From positions 1 to 9,350 of the forward strand of contig CAXTTS010000120.1 in assembly GCA_964247265.1 (NCBI GenBank): a DNA stretch of 9,350 nt. Direction: 5' to 3'. The DNA comes from Alterirhizorhabdus sp964247265 (GTDB taxonomy: Bacteria > Pseudomonadota > Alphaproteobacteria > Sphingomonadales > Sphingomonadaceae). Positions 1 through 5,485 of this stretch are shown piece after piece. The position numbers and the translations under genes are program-made. The notes under the pieces are model-generated. The model searched no databases. It worked only from the letters and a program-made list of their open reading frames with translations, and had not been told where the DNA came from. Position 1 is the stretch's first letter. Each line of letters starts with the position of its first letter.

Positions 1-1883
1 CGATCGACCAGATCATCGTCAGCCCGCTGAACGTGCGCCGCCACCGCGCGACGATCACGGCGCTTTCGGCGATGGAGGCATCGATCCTCGGCCGCGGCCT
101 CATCCAGCCGCTCAACGTCCACGAGATGAAGGGCTCGAAGAAGTTCGGCGCCTTCGCTGGCGGCCGCCGCGCACGCGCGATCCGCAACCTTGTCGATCGC
201 GGTGACCTGCCGGCCGACTGGCCCGTCCGGGTCGAGGTCTATCGCGGCTACGGCGATGTCGCGATCATCGAGCTGTCGCTCGGCGAGAACATCCAGCGGG
301 CGGAATTCGAGCAATATGAAATCTGCGCCGGCATCCGCGCTCTGGATGCGCGCGGCGAACCGCTGGAGGCGGTCGCGGCTGCGATCGGCCAGCCCCTAAA
401 GCTGGTGCGCAAGTGGCATCGCGTAGGCTCGCTGGCTGAGCCGATCTTCACCGCCTTCGCTGAGGCGAAGATCGACGTCGACGACGCGCGTGCATACGCT
501 GCGACCGCCGATCACAAACTGCAGCTTTCGGTGTTCGAACAGCTGAGCAAGCTGCCGGATTACCAGCGGACGCCCGAGCGGATCCGCGCGGCCATGAAGA
601 TCGGCGATCGTCATACGGGCAAGATGCTTCGCTTCGTCGGCGAAGATGCCTACCGCGCCGCCGGCGGCCGCTTCGAGCTGGACCTCTTCGCAGACGAATC
701 GGAGCAGCGCGGCCGCATCGTCGACGAGGGCACGCTCCGCGAGCTCGCCGACGCGCGTCTGGCCGAAGTCCGTGATGCCACGCGCATTGAGGTCGGCCGC
801 AGCGACATGCGCTTCATCCCCGCGCCTCCGAAGAACACCGCCGGCTATACCGACTACAACCTGCAGGTCACCCCGAAGGGTGGCAACGGCAAGCCGATCA
901 TCCTGCCTGAGGGTGACGTCGTTGCGACCATCGAGCTCAGCGAGGCCGGCGAGCCGCAGGTGACCTACTGGTGGGAGAGCCGGAAGGCCAAGTTCGGCGG
1001 CAGCGGCGGCGCCAAAGCCGCGGGCGAGAAGGCCGTAAAAGGCTCGGCCGCCATATCCGATCCCTTCAACTCGGCGGCGCCGGCGCGCGCCGCCGTGAAG
1101 GACGAGCACGGTATCTCGGCCGACGCGCTCGAATCGGTGCGCTCGATCGAGCGAGAGATCTTGAGGGCGCTGATCGTGGAGGACGCGCAGCGCTACGGCA
1201 CCGTCGCACGGGACTTCGTCACCTGGGCCCAGCTGCGCGTCCTGCTGAAGGGCGACTCGATCGGGACCGTCGGCGCGCGATCGGCGGCACGATCCGAACA
1301 CACCGTCGGCGTCGCCTTCGCGGCGCTGAAGGCGGCCGGGGAGCAGATCGAGCAGCACCTCGCGCATGACATCTGGACAAGCGCCGTTCGCGAAATCTCA
1401 GGGCGGACGTACATGACCGAGCCGGACCTCGCAGGCGCCCTTGTCGATTTCCTTAATGCCGGCGAACCCGACAAGCGTCTCGCGAGCGCTGTGCTTGCCG
1501 GCTTGATCCTGGAGCGGGGTGCCAACGCTCCGGGCTTCAACTTCGCGACCCACGATGCGCTGGCGCAGATGACGCGCGGGTCGGCTCGAACGCTGCGCCG
1601 TCTCTGGTCGCCGACGGCCGAGTTCCTCGCGCTGCTGCCGAAGGCGCAGCTGCTGGCGATCGCCGAACCGCTGGTCGGCCCGGAGACGTTCGCCCGGTGG
1701 GGCAAGGTGAAGGCGGCCGAGCTGCCGAACCTGCTGGCGCAGGCGCTGAACGGCGGCGGCAACGCCATCGCCGCTCGCAACCGCGCAGCGGCGGACGATT
1801 GGGTGCATCCGCTGCTCGCATTCCGTCAATTCGATTTCGCGCAGCCGGCGCCTTCGGCCGAACCGGTGGAGGCGACAGCATGA
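1..1883 (+). CDS. ParB/RepB-family DNA-binding protein, 5'-truncated by the window edge
   Basis: ParB-like protein of a mobile element (COG1475 type), probably involved in partition or stability of the excised element, or in DNA-binding regulation. The frame is open to the left edge: codons from base 3 read IDQIIVSPLNVRR, the typical opening of a ParB nuclease-like domain, so the GTG at 33 is internal and the true start is upstream. The conserved boxes follow: GLIQPLNV, then GGRRARA at about 159-179 and ENIQR at about 285-299. A KorB-like helix-turn-helix region (VAAAIGQPLKLVRKWHRVG) lies around 370-430. The remaining ~450 residues are the long, less conserved C-terminal part seen in large plasmid and island ParB proteins, with a Gly/Ala/Lys-rich linker near 990-1090. 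No ParA is visible; it could lie upstream. The stop overlaps the next ATG by 4 nt. The family call is firm; the biological role is inferred. Confidence 0.85.
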   Translation, partial: IDQIIVSPLNVRRHRATITALSAMEASILGRGLIQPLNVHEMKGSKKFGAFAGGRRARAIRNLVDRGDLPADWPVRVEVYRGYGDVAIIELSLGENIQRAEFEQYEICAGIRALDARGEPLEAVAAAIGQPLKLVRKWHRVGSLAEPIFTAFAEAKIDVDDARAYAATADHKLQLSVFEQLSKLPDYQRTPERIRAAMKIGDRHTGKMLRFVGEDAYRAAGGRFELDLFADESEQRGRIVDEGTLRELADARLAEVRDATRIEVGRSDMRFIPAPPKNTAGYTDYNLQVTPKGGNGKPIILPEGDVVATIELSEAGEPQVTYWWESRKAKFGGSGGAKAAGEKAVKGSAAISDPFNSAAPARAAVKDEHGISADALESVRSIEREILRALIVEDAQRYGTVARDFVTWAQLRVLLKGDSIGTVGARSAARSEHTVGVAFAALKAAGEQIEQHLAHDIWTSAVREISGRTYMTEPDLAGALVDFLNAGEPDKRLASAVLAGLILERGANAPGFNFATHDALAQMTRGSARTLRRLWSPTAEFLALLPKAQLLAIAEPLVGPETFARWGKVKAAELPNLLAQALNGGGNAIAARNRAAADDWVHPLLAFRQFDFAQPAPSAEPVEATA

Positions 1884-2119
1884 GCTCGCCGCAGTACCTT
1901 TTCCCTGGCTTCGACTTTGCACTGGCGCACGCCATTGAAGAGACGGGCGAGTTCCTCGCTGCCGCCGGCAAGCTCCAGAGGTTCGGCCGAGACAGCGTCA
2001 ATCCGGATCTGCCGCCAGATCGCCAGGAGACGAACATTGCGTGGCTGCGCCGCGAGATGGTCGACCTTCAGGAAGCGCTTGCCAGGTTGGAAACCGCGCT
2101 GGCGGAGGGAACGGCATGA
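1880..2119 (+). CDS. Small MazG-like (all-alpha NTP pyrophosphatase-type) protein
   Basis: A 79-residue protein starting at an ATG that overlaps the ParB stop (ATGA), with a GGTGGAGG ribosome-binding site 7 nt upstream. It has the spaced acidic pattern of the MazG/all-alpha NTP pyrophosphohydrolase fold: EETGE (E20, E21, E24) and REMVD (E59, D62), matching EExxE...ExxD metal-binding helices. The stretch between them (GKLQRFG, then a charged helix) resembles short phage and island MazG-like proteins. Enzymes of this fold hydrolyse nucleoside triphosphates to monophosphates with Mg2+, but at this length the protein has only the core helices and would need to oligomerise, or it may be a non-enzymatic relative. 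It is translationally coupled to both neighbours. The function is inferred from the motif pattern only; the gene itself is well supported by its place in the overlap chain. Confidence 0.6.
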   Translation: MSSPQYLFPGFDFALAHAIEETGEFLAAAGKLQRFGRDSVNPDLPPDRQETNIAWLRREMVDLQEALARLETALAEGTA

Positions 2120-2421
2120 GCCACGAGATCGCTCGCGACCTCAGCCACAAGCTGCAACGTGACCTTGGCGCGCTGCTTCAGCGTCAGATCAACATCGCCT
2201 CCGCCGTGCTGGAGCCGGCGGACGTCTCCGTCGTGATGCTCGAGGCCGGCGTGATGATGGTCCGCACCGTGGCGGCCACGATCGCTGGGATGGCCACCGA
2301 CGACGCCGCGCTCGAGCAGTTGTTCGATCACACCGTGACGGAGATCAGCCGGGCTGTAGCGTCGTCACGGGCCGACAGTCTCGATCGCGCGCGGGCTCAG
2401 TACAAGGCGGCCGCAGCATGA
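2116..2421 (+). CDS. Hypothetical alpha-helical protein of the integrated element
   Basis: A 101-residue protein that I do not recognise. The ATG overlaps the preceding stop by 4 nt and has a strong GGAGGGA ribosome-binding site 5 nt upstream, which fixes this start over any upstream in-frame codon. The sequence is Ala-rich and appears helical throughout, with no cysteine, no signal peptide and no obvious catalytic motif. A central hydrophobic Val/Met-rich stretch (SVVMLEAGVMMVRTVAATIAG, roughly residues 37-57) could be a buried amphipathic helix; it contains charged residues and is not a convincing membrane segment. The C-terminus is Arg/Ala-rich (RARAQYKAAAA). Its position between a MazG-like gene and a zinc-ribbon gene in a coupled operon supports a real protein but does not reveal its job. 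Confidence 0.6.
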   Translation: MSHEIARDLSHKLQRDLGALLQRQINIASAVLEPADVSVVMLEAGVMMVRTVAATIAGMATDDAALEQLFDHTVTEISRAVASSRADSLDRARAQYKAAAA

Positions 2422-2906
2422 GCAGCCACACCTATACGGTTATGACCTGCGATCGCTGCTGCCACGAGGCCGAGATCCGTCAGCAGTCGGACAAGCAGGG
2501 CTGGACGACGATCTCGGCGGTCGAGGTGGTTCGTGAAGAGCGCTCGCGCATGATCGGTTCGTACCAGATGCCGGCGGACATTTGCCCCGGCTGTTCGGAG
2601 CTGCTGTTCGCCTGGTGGGCGTCCACGGAGGCGGTGATCCAGCCGGCGCCGGCGACTGCACCGCCCGCCGCGCGCCGCTTCACGATCGAGGACCGCGCAT
2701 GGGCGCTTGATGAGGCGAAGGCTCTGCTGCGGGGTCAGGTCGATCAGGCGCTCGATGCCATGCGGGACGAGCCAACGTCAGTGTTGGACGGGCGCACGCT
2801 GCCGGAGAGCCTTCACGGCCTCGACGAGCGGGCACGGATGCTCGTCGACATGATCGTGGAGCGCGTGCTGCCCGATCCCACGCGCCTCGTTGGGGTGGCG
2901 AAGTGA
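2418..2906 (+). CDS. Hypothetical protein with N-terminal CxxC...CxxC zinc-ribbon-like module
   Basis: A 162-residue protein starting at an ATG that overlaps the previous stop by 4 nt. The N-terminal part carries two cysteine pairs, CDRCC (C11, C14, with C15 adjacent) and CPGC (C56, C59), separated by a beta-rich segment. This is the layout of a treble-clef or zinc-ribbon module that binds one Zn ion. A Pro/Ala-rich linker (about residues 75-86) leads to a charged, helical C-terminal domain of about 75 residues with no recognisable signature. Similar small zinc-ribbon proteins occur in phages and genomic islands, usually unnamed. Binding of nucleic acid or a partner protein is possible but unproven. 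It ends in GTGA, where the GTG is the start of the next gene. Confidence 0.6.
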   Translation: MSSHTYTVMTCDRCCHEAEIRQQSDKQGWTTISAVEVVREERSRMIGSYQMPADICPGCSELLFAWWASTEAVIQPAPATAPPAARRFTIEDRAWALDEAKALLRGQVDQALDAMRDEPTSVLDGRTLPESLHGLDERARMLVDMIVERVLPDPTRLVGVAK

Positions 2907-3208
2907 CCCGCGCCGCCGTCGAGCGCCCAGGCGCCTATCTGCGCGGTATGCGGGAGGCTGCCGGCCTGACGCAGGAAGAGGCAGCGCGGCTGATCGAACT
3001 GCTCGGCATGGCCGCTGTCCGGTCGAGGCCGTGGTTTCGGTATGATGTATGGCAGCACCTCGCCAACATCGAAGCCGATAACCTTCAGCCGACGCGCGAG
3101 CAGCTGCTCAGCCTCACCGTGATCTTCCCGTTCAGCCTGTCGCGCTATCGGGAACTCGCTGCGGCCCGTGCGGCCGTCCGGGCAAGCGTGGCGATCAATC
3201 CGTCATGA
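2903..3208 (+). CDS. XRE/Cro-type helix-turn-helix regulator
   Basis: A 101-residue putative DNA-binding protein beginning with GTG inside a 4-nt GTGA overlap with the zinc-ribbon gene. Residues ~11-30 (YLRGMREAAGLTQEEAARLI) match helices 1-3 of the Cro/C1 HTH fold, and the later WQHLANIEADNLQPTREQLL matches its fourth and fifth helices (the usual 'isxiExGkxxPs...l' pattern). Between them lies an extra segment of about 15 residues (roughly 33-47, containing MAAVRSRPWFRYDV) that lengthens the usual turn. It could regulate element genes such as the excisionase and integrase just downstream, in the manner of prophage and ICE repressors; that role is inference. The stop overlaps the next ATG by 4 nt. 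Confidence 0.65.
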   Translation: MTRAAVERPGAYLRGMREAAGLTQEEAARLIELLGMAAVRSRPWFRYDVWQHLANIEADNLQPTREQLLSLTVIFPFSLSRYRELAAARAAVRASVAINPS

Positions 3209-3507
3209 ACGAACCGATGATCTGGGAGCCGATCGAGACGGCACCGCGCGACGGAAGCGGTTTTCTCGCCTTTGGAATTCTCGGCCACCCTGTTCCGTAC
3301 GGCGCCGGTCGAGGGGTTCAGCCAGGAGATCACTGGTGGGGGATCCTCGTTTTCGACATCTGGCGCCTGAAGAAGCGATTCGTCTTCGCCAAGGATGGGG
3401 AGGCGCCCTGGTCCGAGCCGCTCGCCTGGGCACAACTGCGCGCCCCTCCAGCGCAGCTCATCGCGCGACACTTGCCAGAAAATGCCAGCACAGAGGGAGA
3501 CGCGTGA
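3205..3507 (+). CDS. DUF551-like phage/island protein
   Basis: A 100-residue protein. Its opening, MIWEPIETAPRDGSGFLAF, is the hallmark of a widespread small family in phages and genomic islands (DUF551-like, 'W.PIETAPRDG'), with the expected Trp-rich middle (DHWWGILVFD) and a PWSEPLAW element near the C-terminus. The family has no established biochemical function. The start is the ATG overlapping the previous stop by 4 nt. Its own TGA shares one base with the next ATG (TGATG at 3505-3509), continuing the translational coupling. There is no membrane segment, no cysteine and no catalytic motif. The family resemblance is recognised from the N-terminal motif; the role is unknown. Confidence 0.65.
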   Translation: MNEPMIWEPIETAPRDGSGFLAFGILGHPVPYGAGRGVQPGDHWWGILVFDIWRLKKRFVFAKDGEAPWSEPLAWAQLRAPPAQLIARHLPENASTEGDA

Positions 3508-3887
3508 TGCCGCGCCAGCGCCACCAACCTGCCGGCGTCTTCACGGTCGCCATGGTCGCCGAACGCTGGGGGACTAGCGCCACCTTCGTCTACGACCTGA
3601 TCCGAGCTGGGCGACTCCCGGCTTTCCGGCTGGGCGCGAAGCTCTTCCGGATCCGCCCTGAAGACGTGGAGAAATTTGAATGTCTCGACAATCCTGGACC
3701 ATTGGATCGCTCACCCGGAAGCGAACCGATGGAACAAGCTACCGCACCTGGTGCATCAAGTGGACTGACGGCGATGGACCGCACCGCCTGTCGCTTGGGA
3801 CGGAAGATCGAGCCGCCGCGGAAACCGCAGCTCGTCTATTCTGGTCCAGGCGCACCGTTGCCAGCGCCGGGACGGTCGGCGACGTGA
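3507..3887 (+). CDS. Excisionase-family (HTH_17/MerR-like) DNA-binding protein
   Basis: A 126-residue protein with an excisionase-type winged HTH at residues ~11-58: VFTVAMVAERWGTSATFVYD, then LIRAGRLPAFRLG and the RIRPEDVEKFE ending, the classic HTH_17 pattern. Such proteins bend DNA at attachment sites and bias tyrosine integrases toward excision, or act as small regulators. The start is the ATG at 3507, preceded by GAGGGAG about 8 nt upstream and overlapping the previous stop by one base; the frame is open further upstream but lacks a comparable site. The integrase start codon falls exactly where the HTH domain ends. The last 68 residues, Pro/Gly/Ser-rich and without evident fold, are therefore encoded in another frame over the integrase N-terminus. 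This recalls the lambda xis/int overlap. Excisionase activity is inferred from fold and position. Confidence 0.72.
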   Translation: MPRQRHQPAGVFTVAMVAERWGTSATFVYDLIRAGRLPAFRLGAKLFRIRPEDVEKFECLDNPGPLDRSPGSEPMEQATAPGASSGLTAMDRTACRLGRKIEPPRKPQLVYSGPGAPLPAPGRSAT

Positions 3888-4684
3888 TGACCGCGTACCT
3901 CGACAGCCTGCAGGGCGCGCGCGACGAGAGGCGCAAGCGCGAAGCATGGTCGGCCGCCGGACCGTTCTGGAGCGGCCTGCGCATGACGCAGATCGATCGA
4001 CAGACGAGCGCGACGTACATCGCCCAGCGGAACCGTGCCGCAAACACCCTGCGTAACGAACTCGGCGCCATTCGCACCGCTCTCCGGTGGGCCGTCGGCG
4101 AGAAGCTGATCCCGGAAGCGCCGCCGATCATCCTGCCGCCCATGCCAGAAAGCGAGGTTCACCATCTGTCGAAGGCGCAGTTCCGCCGCTTCCTGAACGG
4201 CTGCCGCGCGCCACACGTGAAATTGTTTGCCCAGCTCGCCATTACGACCGGCGGGCGCGCGACGGCTCTCCTGGAGCTGCCTTGGGTTCGCGTCGACTTC
4301 GAACGGCGCGTGATCAACCTCAATCCGGCAGGGCGGGTGCAGAAGGATAACAAGCGCCGGGCGGCCGTGCCGATCAACGATCGATTATTTCCGCTGCTGG
4401 TCGACGCCCGCGCCGGCGCGCTTACACCTTTCGTGATCGAGACGGGCGGCGAGCGGATCCTGTCGATCCGCAAGGGCATCGGCGCGGCAGCCGAACGCTC
4501 AGGCGTCCACTGCACGCCGCACATGTTTCGGCACTCCGCCGCCGTCTGGATGGCCGAGGAGCGCGTGCCGATGCCGGAGATCGCGTCGTACCTTGGGCAC
4601 AAGGACACCCGCATCACGGAGCGGGTCTACGCCCGATTTCACCCCGATTACCTCCGCCGCGCAGCACGCGCGCTGGACTGGTGA
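3680..4684 (+). CDS. int: Tyrosine recombinase / site-specific integrase
   Basis: A 334-residue phage-type integrase that would insert and excise the element at the neighbouring tRNA-His. Order: N-terminal arm-binding-like beta domain (about residues 5-45, GSLTRKRTDGTSYRTW to RLSLGT), SAM-like core-binding domain (~64-140), catalytic domain (~165-325). The full catalytic set is present: R193 in TTGGRATALLEL, a beta-hairpin lysine (K222 or K225) in QKDNKRRAAVPI, H281 and R284 in HMFRH, H307 in LGHKD and the nucleophile Y317 in RVYARF. The length is normal and no frameshift is seen, so it looks active. The ATG at 3680 has a GGAGA ribosome-binding site 7 nt upstream, and the arm domain begins immediately after it, so the 208-nt overlap with the excisionase gene appears real. 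The gene ends 55 bases from the 3' end of tRNA-His, the standard position for a tRNA-targeting integrase. Confidence 0.93.
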   Translation: MSRQSWTIGSLTRKRTDGTSYRTWCIKWTDGDGPHRLSLGTEDRAAAETAARLFWSRRTVASAGTVGDVMTAYLDSLQGARDERRKREAWSAAGPFWSGLRMTQIDRQTSATYIAQRNRAANTLRNELGAIRTALRWAVGEKLIPEAPPIILPPMPESEVHHLSKAQFRRFLNGCRAPHVKLFAQLAITTGGRATALLELPWVRVDFERRVINLNPAGRVQKDNKRRAAVPINDRLFPLLVDARAGALTPFVIETGGERILSIRKGIGAAAERSGVHCTPHMFRHSAAVWMAEERVPMPEIASYLGHKDTRITERVYARFHPDYLRRAARALDW

Positions 4685-4686
4685 TT

Positions 4687-4715
4687 GTTCAGTTGAACCG
4701 CAGAACACCGTTCAA
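4687..4715. repeat. Clustered GTTCA(A)/TTGAAC inverted repeats beside the attachment site
   Basis: GTTCA-GT-TGAAC (4687-4698) is a perfect 5-bp inverted repeat with a 2-nt centre, and a third copy of the half-site, GTTCAA, lies at 4710-4715. TTGAAC (4693-4698) and GTTCAA (4710-4715) can also pair as a 6-bp stem with an 11-nt loop. The cluster sits between the integrase stop and the tRNA 3' end, where integrases and excisionases often bind. No T-run follows, so it is a poor intrinsic terminator. A binding role is inference. Confidence 0.35.
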
Positions 4716-4739
4716 GGAGGCGCTAAGATGTTGAAGGAA

Positions 4740-4785
4740 TGGGGCGATCGACGGGGATTGAACCCGCAACCTCCGGTACCACAAA
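4740..4785. other. Candidate attachment site (element/chromosome junction) in the 3' part of tRNA-His
   Basis: Tyrosine integrases encoded next to a tRNA usually recombine within its 3' half, leaving a direct repeat from the anticodon or T loop to the 3' end. The integrase and tRNA here have the standard arrangement, so the core probably lies within these bases. The matching repeat should be outside the window, left of base 1; I see no second copy inside it, so the limits are only estimated. Confidence 0.4.
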
Positions 4786-4817
4786 CCGGCGCTCTAACCA
4801 ATTGAGCTACGATCGCC
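4740..4817 (-). tRNA. tRNA-His (anticodon GTG), CCA encoded
   Basis: The minus strand folds as a complete tRNA. The acceptor stem GCGATCG (4816-4810) pairs with CGATCGC (4750-4744). TA follows at positions 8-9, then a GCTC/GAGC D stem. The anticodon stem CCGGT/ACCGG encloses loop TTGTGGT, with anticodon GTG at 4782-4780, and the T arm contains GGTTCAATCC. The extra G(-1) at 4817 opposite discriminator C73 at 4743 is the histidine identity element, and CCA (4742-4740) is encoded. The tRNA delivers histidine at CAC/CAU codons. Its 3' end faces the integrase gene and was probably rebuilt by element sequence on insertion; it remains intact. Confidence 0.95.
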
Positions 4818-4839
4818 ACGGCCTTGCCTAAGCCCGCGT

Positions 4840-4869
4840 GCCATAGGAGCGCGCGCCCCCGATCGTCAA
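4840..4869 (-). promoter_or_regulatory. Putative sigma-70 promoter of tRNA-His
   Basis: On the minus strand TTGACG (4869-4864) and TATGGC (4845-4840) are separated by 18 bp, and transcription would start about 15 nt before the tRNA. The bases after the -10 box are GC-rich (ACGCGGGC), as in stable-RNA promoters under stringent control. The boxes are good but not perfect matches to consensus. Confidence 0.5.
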
Positions 4870-4947
4870 GGCACCTTCACCGCCGGCAGGCGGGTTGCGC
4901 GATCCTGTGCCCTTGCGCCGGATGCCGCAACCCGACAAAGACCGTGC

Positions 4948-5367
4948 GTGCTTTCCCAACGGACCCGTTACGCCATTCGCGCGCTCCTCCACCTTGGCGA
5001 CCGTTATGGCGAGGGACCGGTGCAGCTGACCGAAATCGCCGAGGCGCAGAACATCCCGGCCAAGTTCCTGACCGTGATCCTCTCCGAGATGAAGCGCGCC
5101 GGGCTGGTCGAGACGTTGCGCGGCAAGGAGGGCGGCTATTGGCTGGCGCGATCGCCCGATCAGGTGACCTATGGCGAGATCGTGCGACTGACGCGCGGAT
5201 CGCTGGCGCTGGTGCCCTGCGCGGCGCGACTGGCCTATACGCCGTGCGAGAATTGCGTCGACGAGACGACATGCCGGCTGCACGCGGTGATGCTGTCAGT
5301 GCGCGACGAGACGGCGAAGATCCTCGACCAGCTGTCGCTGTCGCAGAGGATCGCGATCGAGGAATGA
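4948..5367 (+). CDS. Rrf2-family transcriptional regulator
   Basis: A 139-residue winged-helix regulator. The N-terminus LSQRTRYAIRALLHLGD is the signature start of the family. It is followed by the recognition region (LTEIAEAQNIPAKFLTVILS), the LRGKEGGYWLARSP wing and the coiled dimerisation helix. Cysteines C91, C100, C103 and C109, with H112, lie in the segment where IscR, NsrR and RirA relatives bind an Fe-S cluster (pattern C-x8-C-x2-C-x5-C-x2-H). It may therefore sense iron, redox state or NO, though the spacing differs from the three-cysteine IscR pattern and the ligand is unknown. The GTG start is chosen because the family motif starts directly there; no strong ribosome-binding site precedes it. 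It lies 118 nt before bphO on the same strand, so control of bphO is possible but not shown. Confidence 0.85.
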   Translation: MLSQRTRYAIRALLHLGDRYGEGPVQLTEIAEAQNIPAKFLTVILSEMKRAGLVETLRGKEGGYWLARSPDQVTYGEIVRLTRGSLALVPCAARLAYTPCENCVDETTCRLHAVMLSVRDETAKILDQLSLSQRIAIEE

Positions 5368-5377
5368 CGGCGGCGCC

Positions 5378-5392
5378 GTGCCGGCCCGGCAC
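5378..5392. repeat. Perfect 15-base palindrome after the Rrf2 gene
   Basis: GTGCCGGCCCGGCAC is a 7-bp inverted repeat around a single base (realistically a 6-bp stem with a 3-base loop), 10 bases after the Rrf2 stop and 93 bases before bphO. No T-run follows, so it is a weak terminator candidate. It could instead be an operator for a dimeric regulator, or chance in GC-rich DNA. Confidence 0.3.
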
Positions 5393-5485
5393 ATGGCACA
5401 GCGTTGCATTCATTGCCCAAAGCGGCCGGCTGGGTTAGCAGGCACGTTCGATGACCTTAGCCGAAACTTTCAGAGGCGCGCGGCG

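Noticed and set aside
33..35. GTG at 33 as the start of the ParB-like gene
   Set aside because: The codons before it in the same frame encode conserved ParB residues (IIVSPLN), so the gene begins left of the window.
396..1367. A 323-codon minus-strand frame within the parB gene
   Set aside because: Composition typical of a shadow frame, no domain, and it lies fully inside a well-supported ParB coding region.
4685..4739. Intrinsic terminator after the integrase
   Set aside because: The only stem (TTGAAC/GTTCAA) is short and AT-balanced, has an 11-base loop and is not followed by a T-run.
4593..4805. A 70-codon plus-strand frame spanning the end of int and the tRNA
   Set aside because: It overlaps the integrase C-terminus, which holds catalytic Tyr317, in another frame, and ends in tRNA antisense. 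The ending (NPQPPVPQTGALTN) is the familiar false peptide from tRNA genes.
5378..5485. Upstream GTG extension of the heme oxygenase frame
   Set aside because: It adds 36 residues unlike any heme oxygenase N-terminus, while ATG 5486 has a suitable ribosome-binding site and begins at the family motif.
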